From NCBI GenBank assembly GCA_964596685.1, contig CAZQVA010000025.1, forward strand, positions 1-14,091: a stretch of 14,091 nt of DNA. Direction: 5' to 3'. Positions within the stretch are counted from its first letter, which is position 1. Each line of letters begins with the position of its first letter. Of this stretch, positions 7,749-14,091 are shown one piece after another. The stretch comes from CAZQVA01 sp964596685 (GTDB taxonomy: Bacteria; Chlamydiota; Chlamydiia; Chlamydiales; VFKH01). A program made the position numbers and the translations under genes. The notes under the pieces are model-generated. The model was given only the letters and a program-made list of their open reading frames with translations. It ran no database searches and was not told the origin of the DNA.

Positions 7749-8038
7749 CGCACAACTCCCCAAAGCGGCATGTTAAGAGTAGAATTGAATTCGCGAATGG
7801 TAAATTCATCCGCATCAATCACAACAGCAAGTTGCCCTGTTTTTGGAATCACAGCACGATCAACAATAAGAATGTCTCCATCGAGAATTCCGCGCTCAAA
7901 GAGAGAGGTCCCCTCTACGCGCATAAAGAAAGTGGCTTCAGGATTTTTAATAAGGTGACGATTCAGATCGAGTCCCAAGGAAGAGGCATCCGCCACAACG
8001 GTTGCAAAGCCAGTAACGGGCTTAACTTCTTTATTCAT
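7727..8038 (-). CDS. umuD: UmuD-like protein, short form lacking the catalytic lysine
   Basis: 103 residues versus 139 in E. coli. Homology is clear from GFATVVAD (10-17; E. coli cleavage site C24-G25 followed by GFPSPAAD) through DLNRHLIKNPEATFF, VEGTSLFERGILDGD and DEFTIREF to GVV at the end. Three departures: only nine residues precede the glycine at which E. coli UmuD is cut; Ser45 (E. coli S60) is kept but the catalytic Lys97 is replaced by Arg82; and about 18-20 residues of the following beta region are absent. No alternative start exists: upstream in frame there is no ATG/GTG/TTG before a TGA near 8090. It looks like a protein made directly in a UmuD'-like form, or a decaying one. The ATG overlaps the kinase B stop by 8 bp (ATGAATAA). 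Confidence 0.85.
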   Translation of the reverse strand: MNKEVKPVTGFATVVADASSLGLDLNRHLIKNPEATFFMRVEGTSLFERGILDGDILIVDRAVIPKTGQLAVVIDADEFTIREFNSTLNMPLWGVVRWAIHKV

Positions 8039-9194
8039 GGATAGGTACTGCCTGAAGTTCAGAGCCTTTTGTGGTATAGTCTGTAGTCATAAACGTGTCA
8101 TTCCAACAACGTTTGCGCGGATTAAGCACAAGAAGTCCTTTTAATAAGGCACAAAAATCACGATTTGCTTCATCAACCCGCGTAGGGTCAATGCGCAAGG
8201 AGGGCTCGAGCTGGTCTTCATTGCGCGGTAATTTCTCTGCAAAAGAAATTTCAGGAGCCTTTTTCTGTACGAAAAGCTCGTCAACATCATGGATGATTTT
8301 GCCATTTAATGCATACATTTGGCTGTCTTGGCTCGAATTAACGATATCAGACAAACCAAATGACCCTAATTGCCTATAAAAATAAGTCGCATTTATCACA
8401 TCACTTTGACTGGGTTGTTTTAACCTTAACAAGTGCAACCAGTTTGGAGTCGCACCAAAAAGCATTTTCCCTGTAAATAGTTCAAAAAGGGTACATCCAG
8501 CCGCCCACATATCGGCCGCATAAATATTATTGGGATCTTCATCGTAAAGATCTCCATCGAGGCCATACATTTTTTCTGGAGGGCGGTACTCAAAGGTATA
8601 TTGCTCCCAAAATGTATCCTCGTCAAAATCTTGTCTAGTAGCTGCTAAACCGTAATCAATGAGTTTGGGCTCACCATTATTCCAGCACCAATTAGCTGGT
8701 TTGCCATCAGCATGTACAACACCCGATCGTTTTAAGGCACCAAGTTGCTCAAACACTGCACGAGCGAATATTTGAACACGACCAATACCCAATCCACTAA
8801 GGGTTTTCATCTTCACCCGCTTGAGCAGGTCCAACATTGATTCACCCAAGTAATCCATAAAAAGACAGTGACTTTGATCACGCAGATGAGGGAAAAGCTC
8901 CTGAAAAGAGGTCAATGCATACACCCGTATAATCGACGGCTCTTTTTGCAAATCTTTTAGGATCCTATATTCTTCCTTCTGCATGCATGAGTCTTCACCC
9001 GTGCAGGAGAGACATTGCTTAAAAACGCGCACCAGTTTTTCGCCCGCATCTTGAGTATGCACGCGCCAAATGACTCCAGATACGCCACATCCTAAATTTT
9101 TATCAATGCACCATGTTCTATCTTGCCACTGAAAAGTATCACCCACAGCACAATTAAAATGATAAAAGAAATTTGTACCTAGAAAAACTCCCAT
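8031..9194 (-). CDS. Eukaryote-like Ser/Thr protein kinase, kinase B
   Basis: 387 residues from ATG 9194, which overlaps the kinase A stop as TGATG; an in-frame TTG at 9197 is less likely. Kinase landmarks: LGCGVSGVIWRV glycine loop (34-45), beta-3 Lys K59 (RVFK), alpha-C Glu E74/E75, catalytic loop HADGKPAN (161-168, D163, K165, N168), LIDYG in place of the DFG motif (D180), activation segment end YRPPE (203-207), DMWAAGCTLFELFTG (228-242) and LNPRKR near 358. The HRD arginine is Ala, so it is a non-RD kinase. YRPPE and the long insert before the final Arg resemble CMGC-type eukaryotic kinases more than bacterial PASTA-type PknB. No transmembrane segment or sensor domain is visible. Immediately after the beta-3 Lys is C61-x2-C64-x5-C70, shared with kinase A. 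Substrate unknown. Confidence 0.85.
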   Translation of the reverse strand: MGVFLGTNFFYHFNCAVGDTFQWQDRTWCIDKNLGCGVSGVIWRVHTQDAGEKLVRVFKQCLSCTGEDSCMQKEEYRILKDLQKEPSIIRVYALTSFQELFPHLRDQSHCLFMDYLGESMLDLLKRVKMKTLSGLGIGRVQIFARAVFEQLGALKRSGVVHADGKPANWCWNNGEPKLIDYGLAATRQDFDEDTFWEQYTFEYRPPEKMYGLDGDLYDEDPNNIYAADMWAAGCTLFELFTGKMLFGATPNWLHLLRLKQPSQSDVINATYFYRQLGSFGLSDIVNSSQDSQMYALNGKIIHDVDELFVQKKAPEISFAEKLPRNEDQLEPSLRIDPTRVDEANRDFCALLKGLLVLNPRKRCWNDTFMTTDYTTKGSELQAVPIHE

Positions 9195-10246
9195 CAAGCA
9201 CCCATCTCTTCAAAATCTTCTCTTAAAAAATCACTTTCTAAGGCCTCTTCTGGAGATATGCGCTGGCGCGGATCGATAACAAAAATACGGGAAAGGAGTG
9301 CATAGAAAGAATTAGTTTCTTTAAAACCGGCCTTAAGATCTTCTGGAAGATGAGCCGCTGTTGCCTCAATGAAAGGTATAAGTCGTTCAAAGGACGGGGG
9401 AATGGCACGCGGTATCTGCATTAGATCATAAGGAGAAAAAGAGCACACTTGCATATAGCTATCAGTAATAGGAATGATCGTTGAACTCCCCTCTCTTTTA
9501 GCCCAGAATCTCAGCCAAGGATTCCATTCAGCCGAAAACAAATTGTCTCCCGTATACGCGGCATATAACACACATCCCGCCGCCCACATCTCTCCTTTAA
9601 AAAGGAGGTCGACATTTTGTGCGCGGAAATAATCATCTAATCCATAAGTCCATTCAGGGGCAGAGTAGTCCTTTGCATAGAGAATATAATCCCTCTTACC
9701 GCTTAATAGTCTATCTCGCGTAACAGCGCGCCCTAAATCAACTACCTTAGCCTCTCCATTTTTCCAGCAGACGTTATCTAGTTTTATATCACCATGAAGA
9801 ATTCCCTTTTTAAATGAGGCAGAAAGATACTCAAAAAGCATTTTTGCAACTACTTGCACTTCCTTATGCTTCATCCCTTGGGGTGCATACTCTGTAATAT
9901 ATTTTGACAAACTCATTCCCGCATCTTCCATGAAGATACAATAGCCCGAATGATTTGAAAGGGGATATAGTTCCTGCACCTTGGCCAATCCATATATTTG
10001 TACGGCACCTGGCACATCTCTTAGGGACGCTAAAACATCTGCCTCGCCCTTTAAAGGGCAGCTTTTGGTACTCTGACAAGAGGTACAATATTTAACGACG
10101 GCCGCTTCCTTTTCTTCTTGAGTCTGCCGGAAAACACGCTTGACGCTTCCCGTCACGCCATTATCCTCTCCTTTTTGAACTGACCATATATTTGAACCCC
10201 AGAGGAAGATCGAACCACTTTCAAATGGAGTAGAAGAATAAATCAT
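9194..10246 (-). CDS. Eukaryote-like Ser/Thr protein kinase, kinase A
   Basis: 350 residues from ATG 10246; the upstream in-frame GTG at 10282 lies before the likely transcription start and is rejected. Landmarks: weak glycine loop (about 29-37, GVTGSVKRV), beta-3 Lys K52 (VVKYC), catalytic loop HGDIKLDN (141-148, D143, K145, N148), VVDLG (D160) in place of DFG, SAPEW (185-189), GEMWAAGCVLYAAYTG (208-223) and IDPRQRISPEEAL, the kinase C-lobe end. HRD is HGD, so it is again a non-RD kinase. Directly after K52 comes C54-x2-C57-x5-C63, the same arrangement as in kinase B. The two are paralogues (shared QEL-P, GYCIFM/HCLFM, WAAGC, YGLD). No membrane segment is seen, so it is probably cytoplasmic or secreted. 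First gene of the kinase-UmuDC operon; substrate unknown. Confidence 0.85.
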   Translation of the reverse strand: MIYSSTPFESGSIFLWGSNIWSVQKGEDNGVTGSVKRVFRQTQEEKEAAVVKYCTSCQSTKSCPLKGEADVLASLRDVPGAVQIYGLAKVQELYPLSNHSGYCIFMEDAGMSLSKYITEYAPQGMKHKEVQVVAKMLFEYLSASFKKGILHGDIKLDNVCWKNGEAKVVDLGRAVTRDRLLSGKRDYILYAKDYSAPEWTYGLDDYFRAQNVDLLFKGEMWAAGCVLYAAYTGDNLFSAEWNPWLRFWAKREGSSTIIPITDSYMQVCSFSPYDLMQIPRAIPPSFERLIPFIEATAAHLPEDLKAGFKETNSFYALLSRIFVIDPRQRISPEEALESDFLREDFEEMGA

Positions 10247-10273
10247 GAAATAAACCGTTAGATTAAAAACTAA

Positions 10274-10302
10274 ATTATACACTAACGAATCAGTTTAATC
10301 AA
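10274..10302 (-). promoter_or_regulatory. Promoter of the kinase A-kinase B-umuD-umuC operon
   Basis: On the minus strand TTGATT (10297-10302), exactly 17 bases, TATAAT (10274-10279): -35 4/6 and -10 6/6 of the housekeeping consensus. The start of transcription is expected near 10267, about 20 bases before the kinase A ATG. The -35 overlaps the hemB stop codon. No LexA-type CTGT-N8-ACAG palindrome is seen here. Confidence 0.65.
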
Positions 10303-11275
10303 ACCAATACTCTTCCAAAGCTTTTCGTGTATGATAAGAAATAACGATAGAAGCCCCCGCGCGTTTAAAGGCATAAAAATTCTCTAAAACGATCGCTCTC
10401 TCATCAATAAGTCCAGCCTTAGCGGCATTCACAACCATGGCATACTCTCCTGAAACGTTATAACAACCAATCGGAAGAGAAGAAATTGCCTCTGCTTGAT
10501 GAATAATGTCGAGATAGGCAAGTGCAGGCTTGACCATTAAGAGATCTGCCCCTTCTGCTTCGTCAAGAAGGATCTCTCTTAATGCCTCTTTCTTATTGCG
10601 CATATCGAGTTGATAAGATTTGCGATCTCCCTTGACAACTCCCGAGTGAGCTGCTTCTCGAAAAGGTCCGTAATAATTTGAAGCGAATTTTGCAGCATAA
10701 GAAAAGATCGCAATATCAAAAAAACCGGAGCCGTCAAGAGTTTCTCGAATATGGCGAACTCTCATATCCATCATATCTGATGGAGCCACCATATCTACTC
10801 CCGCCTCTGCATGCACTAATGCCATTTTTCCTAAAACAGATAATGTGGTGTCATTATCGACCACTTCTTTGCAAAGAAGACCGCAGTGGCCATGATGAGT
10901 GTAAGCACAAAGACACAGATCACTCATAAGGTAAATATCATCACCAAATGCTTTCTTTAATTGACGAATCGCCTCGGGAATTACAGCCAATGGGTGTATA
11001 GCCTCTGAAGCCTCTTCATCTTTTTTACTGGGGGTACCAAAAAGCATCAGCTTATTCACCCCATATTTTAATCCCCTTTCGACATCTTGCAATAAAGTGT
11101 CAATTGAAAATCTAAAAATCCCATCCATAGAATTGACTGGTTGCTTTTCTTTTGTACCGGGGATAACAAAATAGGGATAGACAAAGGAATCTTGAGACAA
11201 ATGAGTCTCTGCAGTAAGCTCTCTAATTAAAGGATTTTTTCTTAAACGCCTAGGACGAATGGAGGGTTTACTCAT
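10295..11275 (-). CDS. hemB: Delta-aminolevulinic acid dehydratase (porphobilinogen synthase)
   Basis: 326 residues from the ATG at 11275, the usual length; the frame stays open a further 82 codons upstream but that is only antisense to tspO. HemB condenses two 5-aminolevulinate molecules to porphobilinogen in the cytoplasm. The Zn-binding cysteine cluster is present (C121, C123, C131 in DLCLCAYTHHGHCG), marking the zinc-type enzyme rather than the Mg-only type. The two Schiff-base lysines are K196 (SYAAKFASNYYGPFR) and K249 (MVKPALAYLD). No Shine-Dalgarno is visible before the ATG. The start codon shares the CATG at 11273-11276 with the start of tspO on the other strand. Kinase A begins 48 bp downstream of the hemB stop with its own promoter, but read-through from hemB is possible. 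Confidence 0.97.
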   Translation of the reverse strand: MSKPSIRPRRLRKNPLIRELTAETHLSQDSFVYPYFVIPGTKEKQPVNSMDGIFRFSIDTLLQDVERGLKYGVNKLMLFGTPSKKDEEASEAIHPLAVIPEAIRQLKKAFGDDIYLMSDLCLCAYTHHGHCGLLCKEVVDNDTTLSVLGKMALVHAEAGVDMVAPSDMMDMRVRHIRETLDGSGFFDIAIFSYAAKFASNYYGPFREAAHSGVVKGDRKSYQLDMRNKKEALREILLDEAEGADLLMVKPALAYLDIIHQAEAISSLPIGCYNVSGEYAMVVNAAKAGLIDERAIVLENFYAFKRAGASIVISYHTRKALEEYWFD

Positions 11276-11783
11276 GAGATATTCACTAGCACCTACATCA
11301 CAAAAACGTGTGTTCTTCTTCTTTTTAGCGCTCTCTATTGCTTCAATGTTGTTGGGCAATTGGTTTACCTCATTTTCAGTGCACGATTGGTGGTATCGCC
11401 ATCTCGAAAAACCCTTTTGGACCCCTCCAAACTGGGCTTTTGGCGTTATATGGCCAATCATGTATATTCTTATGGCCATCTCTGCATGGCGAGTGTGGCG
11501 GATCAATGGTTTTTTTCGCAAATCTATTTGGAAGGAACCATTAGGATGGTACTACCTTCAATTAGGCTTAAATACAATCTGGTCTTTTTTCTTCTTTACT
11601 CTCCAAATGCCCTTCTTAGCACTTGTCAATCTATTGATTTTATTTGTTACTGTCGCGGTCACTAATTACAAATTTTGGAAAAAAGAAGCATGTGCTGGAT
11701 GGATTTTTCTGCCTTATTCACTATGGACACTCTATGCACTAGCATTGAACATAGCCATTGTACTTTCCAACTCGATTAATTAA
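11274..11783 (+). CDS. tspO: TspO/MBR family tryptophan-rich membrane protein
   Basis: 169 residues from the ATG at 11274, chosen over the ATG at 11259 because GGAGGG (11261-11266) lies 7 bases upstream. Five predicted membrane helices: about 12-28, 52-74, 89-108, 110-130 and 140-163. Family signatures: WWYRHLEKPFWTPPNW (39-54), a Trp-rich helix 2 ending SAWRVW, GWYYLQLGLNTIWSFFFF (91-108) and a closing PYSLWTLYALALN. Bacterial TspO binds porphyrins such as protoporphyrin IX and has been linked to tetrapyrrole transport, degradation or stress regulation; the exact role is unsettled. It is the only plus-strand gene of this half of the window. Its start overlaps that of hemB and its stop shares a TTAA with that of the yggU-like gene. 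Confidence 0.93.
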   Translation: MRYSLAPTSQKRVFFFFLALSIASMLLGNWFTSFSVHDWWYRHLEKPFWTPPNWAFGVIWPIMYILMAISAWRVWRINGFFRKSIWKEPLGWYYLQLGLNTIWSFFFFTLQMPFLALVNLLILFVTVAVTNYKFWKKEACAGWIFLPYSLWTLYALALNIAIVLSNSIN

Positions 11784-12004
11784 TCGACATCCGCTACAGA
11801 AATTCTTTTGAGGCGACATTTTTCCCCTGAGATGATCTTCACAGAGGAGCGCGCGACTCTAAAATGAGAAGCTATCATTTCAATCACCTCTTCATTGGCA
11901 CGTCCATCTTCTGCCGGGCGCATCACATAGCACTTTAATAGATTCCCCTCTTGTTTTATGAGTCTTTTACGCGCACGTGGTGTGACTTTCACTTCAATAA
12001 TCAT
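11780..12004 (-). CDS. YggU/DUF167 family protein
   Basis: 74 residues, within the family's range (E. coli YggU is longer, about 95-100). The family signature is visible: VKVTPRARK at the start, then RPAEDGRANEEVIEMIASHFRV (the A-x3-G-x-ANE core) and VKIISGEKCRLKRISV at the end. No biochemical function is established for the family. The ATG overlaps the acsA stop by 4 bp (ATGA), so translation is probably coupled to acsA. Its stop faces the tspO stop and shares the TTAA at 11780-11783, so the two transcripts converge with no spacer and no terminator between them. Confidence 0.9.
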   Translation of the reverse strand: MIIEVKVTPRARKRLIKQEGNLLKCYVMRPAEDGRANEEVIEMIASHFRVARSSVKIISGEKCRLKRISVADVD

Positions 12005-13911
12005 GGTTTTCTTGTCGCGATAAGATGGTCAATAACGGCTGGATCAGCAAGCGTGCTTAAATCACCTAACTCCTCAACCTCATGTGACGCAATTTTTCGT
12101 AAAATTCTTCGCATAATCTTTCCAGAGCGCGTTTTAGGAAGACCTGAAGCAAAATGAATCGCATGGGGTGTTGCGATAGGGCTAATTTCTTGACGTACAT
12201 GACAGACAAGAGCCTTCTCAAGTTCTAAAGAAGAAGGCACATGTGATTTCAGAGTTACAAAACAATACACTCCCTGTCCTTTTGTTGCATGAGGAACACC
12301 CACGACCGCCGCTTCAGCGACTGCAGGATGAGCCACAAGAGCACTTTCTATCTCTGCAGTTGAAAGACGATGTCCAGCTACATTCAATACATCATCCATG
12401 CGCCCTTTCAGCCAATGGTACCCTTCACTATCGACTTCGCAACCATCTCCTGAAAAATAAGCCCCTTCCCTTATAGAAAAATAAGTCGCCCGCGTACGCT
12501 CATATGCTGTGTCATTATAGAGCCCTCTGAGCATCCCTGGCCATGGACGTTCAATGAATAAAGCGCCATCCTCAACGCGGGGAACCACTCCAAAAAATGG
12601 CAAACCGGCTGCACCAGGTTTAGTGAGATGCACTCCTGGCAAGGTTGTCAATAAAATCCCTCCAGTTTCTGTCTGCCACCATGTATCAACAATTGGACAT
12701 TGACAATTGCCAATGACCCGGTGGTACCACAACCATGCTTCTGGATTAATAGGCTCCCCTACAGATCCCAAAAGACGTAGCGATGAGAGATCATATTTTT
12801 TAGGTCCCTCTTCACCTAGTTTCATAAACATGCGAATAGCTGTTGGGGCTGTGTAAAAGATCGTCACGCGATAACGCTCGATGATGCGCCAGTAGCGTTC
12901 AGCATCGGGATAAAGAGGTGCTCCTTCGTACATTACAAGGGTAGCTCCATTGGAAAGTGGGCCATACACCACATATGAATGCCCTGTGATCCATCCAAGA
13001 TCGGCTGTACACCAATAGACATCTTCCTTGTGGTAATCAAATATATACTTAAACGTCATGTAAGTATAAAGAAGGTAACCAGCACTTGTATGCAATACAG
13101 CCTTTGGCTTACCAGTACTTCCACTTGTATAAAGGATAAAAAGAGGATCCTCCGATCCAATCGCAACGGGCAATGCTCCTTTGGAAATGTTTTTTAAACT
13201 TTCCTTCCAATCAACATCATGTGGCAACCATTCATCAGTCGCCGCGTTTAGTGTGCGATGAACTAAAACACCCCTAACCGTTGTAGTCTGTTTGACAGCT
13301 TCATCAACAACTGTTTTTAAAGGAACTTCCTTACCATTATGATGACCGATATCTGCTGTAATAACAAAGGAGGAAGCACAGTCGACCATTCTATCGACAA
13401 GTGCTTTCAAGCTAAAAGCTGAAAAAACCACAGAATGAATAGCTCCTATACGTGCACATGCCAACATAGCAATTGCAAGTTCAGGAATCATTGGCATAAA
13501 AATTGTAACGCGCTCTCCTCTCTGTACACCACACTCAAGAAGCAGCTGTGCAGTCTTTGAAACCTTTTCAAAAAGCTCCTGATAGGTAACCGTACGCTCT
13601 TCTCCCGATTCCCCTTCCCAATAAATGGCCACTCTTTCAGGATCTTCTGATGCATGTCGATCTACGCAGTTATAGCTCACATTGAGCTCGCCACCTTCAA
13701 AATAATTGACATATGAAGAGCTCCCTACGCGTGCAAAATCCGCATTAACTACCGTATGATAAGGAGTAAGCCAATCAAGCGCTTTTGCATGGTGATCCCA
13801 AAAGGAATGGGGATCATTGATAGAATGCTGATACCATGCCTTATATTCAGATTCTGAACCGATATGATATTTTCGTTGCTTCATATGCTCTTGACCTCTT
13901 TCATTAGTCAT
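12001..13911 (-). CDS. acsA: Acetyl-CoA synthetase (AMP-forming)
   Basis: 636 residues from the ATG at 13911 (E. coli Acs, 652). It activates acetate through acetyl-AMP to acetyl-CoA. Signatures: the adenylation P-loop YTSGSTGKPK (261-270), CTADLGWITGHSY, YTAPTAIR, GSVGEPINPEAW (382-393), WWQTETGG (411-418), YFSGDG, GRMDDVLNVAGHRL and the C-terminal PKTRSGKIMRR with K598. K598 corresponds to E. coli K609, the lysine controlled by acetylation/Sir2-type deacetylation in the family. A short loop before the ERPWPG motif is about 11 residues shorter than in E. coli. GGAGGAG lies 10 bases upstream of the chosen start; an in-frame ATG at 13884 (627 residues) is a possible alternative, while the TTG at 13947 lies upstream of the likely transcription start. 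First gene of the acsA-yggU pair. Confidence 0.95.
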   Translation of the reverse strand: MTNERGQEHMKQRKYHIGSESEYKAWYQHSINDPHSFWDHHAKALDWLTPYHTVVNADFARVGSSSYVNYFEGGELNVSYNCVDRHASEDPERVAIYWEGESGEERTVTYQELFEKVSKTAQLLLECGVQRGERVTIFMPMIPELAIAMLACARIGAIHSVVFSAFSLKALVDRMVDCASSFVITADIGHHNGKEVPLKTVVDEAVKQTTTVRGVLVHRTLNAATDEWLPHDVDWKESLKNISKGALPVAIGSEDPLFILYTSGSTGKPKAVLHTSAGYLLYTYMTFKYIFDYHKEDVYWCTADLGWITGHSYVVYGPLSNGATLVMYEGAPLYPDAERYWRIIERYRVTIFYTAPTAIRMFMKLGEEGPKKYDLSSLRLLGSVGEPINPEAWLWYHRVIGNCQCPIVDTWWQTETGGILLTTLPGVHLTKPGAAGLPFFGVVPRVEDGALFIERPWPGMLRGLYNDTAYERTRATYFSIREGAYFSGDGCEVDSEGYHWLKGRMDDVLNVAGHRLSTAEIESALVAHPAVAEAAVVGVPHATKGQGVYCFVTLKSHVPSSLELEKALVCHVRQEISPIATPHAIHFASGLPKTRSGKIMRRILRKIASHEVEELGDLSTLADPAVIDHLIATRKP

Positions 13912-13946
13912 CACGTAGTTGCTCCTCCATGGGGCAAGGAAGTGCA

Positions 13947-13976
13947 ACTATAGGATATTTATTTCTTTAAAGTCCA
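13947..13976 (-). promoter_or_regulatory. acsA: Candidate acsA promoter
   Basis: On the minus strand TGGACT (13971-13976), 18 bases, TATAGT (13947-13952): -35 4/6, -10 5/6 of consensus. The predicted start near 13940 gives a leader of about 29 bases containing GGAGGAG before the ATG at 13911. Confidence 0.4.
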
Positions 13977-13984
13977 GTTAAGAG

Positions 13985-14024
13985 CCTTTTGCAAATCTAT
14001 CTGCAATGTGGAGTAAGCAAAAGG
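13985..14024. repeat. Inverted repeat upstream of acsA
   Basis: Perfect 8-bp arms CCTTTTGC (13985-13992) and GCAAAAGG (14017-14024), 24 bases apart, just upstream of the candidate acsA -35. It could be a regulator site or a chance match. Nothing else is recognisable from 13977 to the window end; 14025-14091 holds no supported gene. Confidence 0.3.
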
Positions 14025-14091
14025 TATAAAGTGAAGAAAAAAACCTTGCTTTCCAGCCAATTCTTAAGCTACGATGCACGCGTTATGAGCA

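Noticed and set aside
10247..10282. GTG at 10282 as the kinase A start
   Set aside because: It overlaps the -10 hexamer region and precedes the predicted transcription start; the ATG at 10246 is better placed.
11190..11215. GAGAC/GTCTC hairpin upstream of tspO as an operator
   Set aside because: Five-bp arms inside the hemB coding sequence; no more than expected by chance.
11276..11521. 82-codon N-terminal extension of the hemB frame
   Set aside because: Antisense to tspO, with Lys/Arg-rich non-family sequence; HemB proteins start about where ATG 11275 does and the remaining length is normal.

Overview
The window is a gene-dense bacterial chromosome segment, mostly on the minus strand. It combines ordinary housekeeping genes with leucine-rich-repeat (LRR) effector-like proteins and two eukaryote-like protein kinases. 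My best guess is a chlamydia-like, amoeba-associated intracellular bacterium (Chlamydiota, Parachlamydiales). This is an inference from gene content, since no rRNA or lineage-marker gene is present.

Layout. (1) 1-2417, plus strand: the 3' part of one LRR-family gene and a complete paralogue. They share a block of about 315 bp that is base-for-base identical, while the sequence just upstream has diverged. This points to recent gene conversion or partial duplication. (2) 2548-6387, minus strand: a tight run transcribed tpx > nif3-like > hemF > polysaccharide-deacetylase-like gene, with gaps of 1, 1 and 7 bp. A candidate terminator lies at its end and a candidate promoter upstream of tpx. HemF ends about 25 residues earlier than E. 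coli HemF. (3) 6456-10302, minus strand: a TTGATT-N17-TATAAT promoter followed by kinase A > kinase B > umuD > umuC, each gene overlapping the next by 1, 8 and 22 bp. This is the most unusual part. Two paralogous non-RD kinases with a shared C-x2-C-x5-C motif are translationally linked to a Pol V pair. The UmuD is short and carries Arg where the catalytic Lys should be. (4) 10295-11783: hemB (minus) and tspO (plus) diverge from start codons that share one CATG tetranucleotide. (5) 11780-13911, minus strand: acsA > yggU-like (4 bp overlap); the yggU stop codon shares a TTAA with the tspO stop. (6) 13912-14091: acsA upstream region with a promoter-like element and an inverted repeat.

How the genes may work together. 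HemB and HemF are two steps of tetrapyrrole synthesis and TspO is a porphyrin-binding membrane protein, so a haem theme runs through the window. Tpx sits with oxygen-dependent HemF, which fits peroxide protection. The kinase-UmuDC cassette suggests phosphorylation- or redox-linked control of error-prone DNA synthesis; this is a hypothesis from gene order, not demonstrated.
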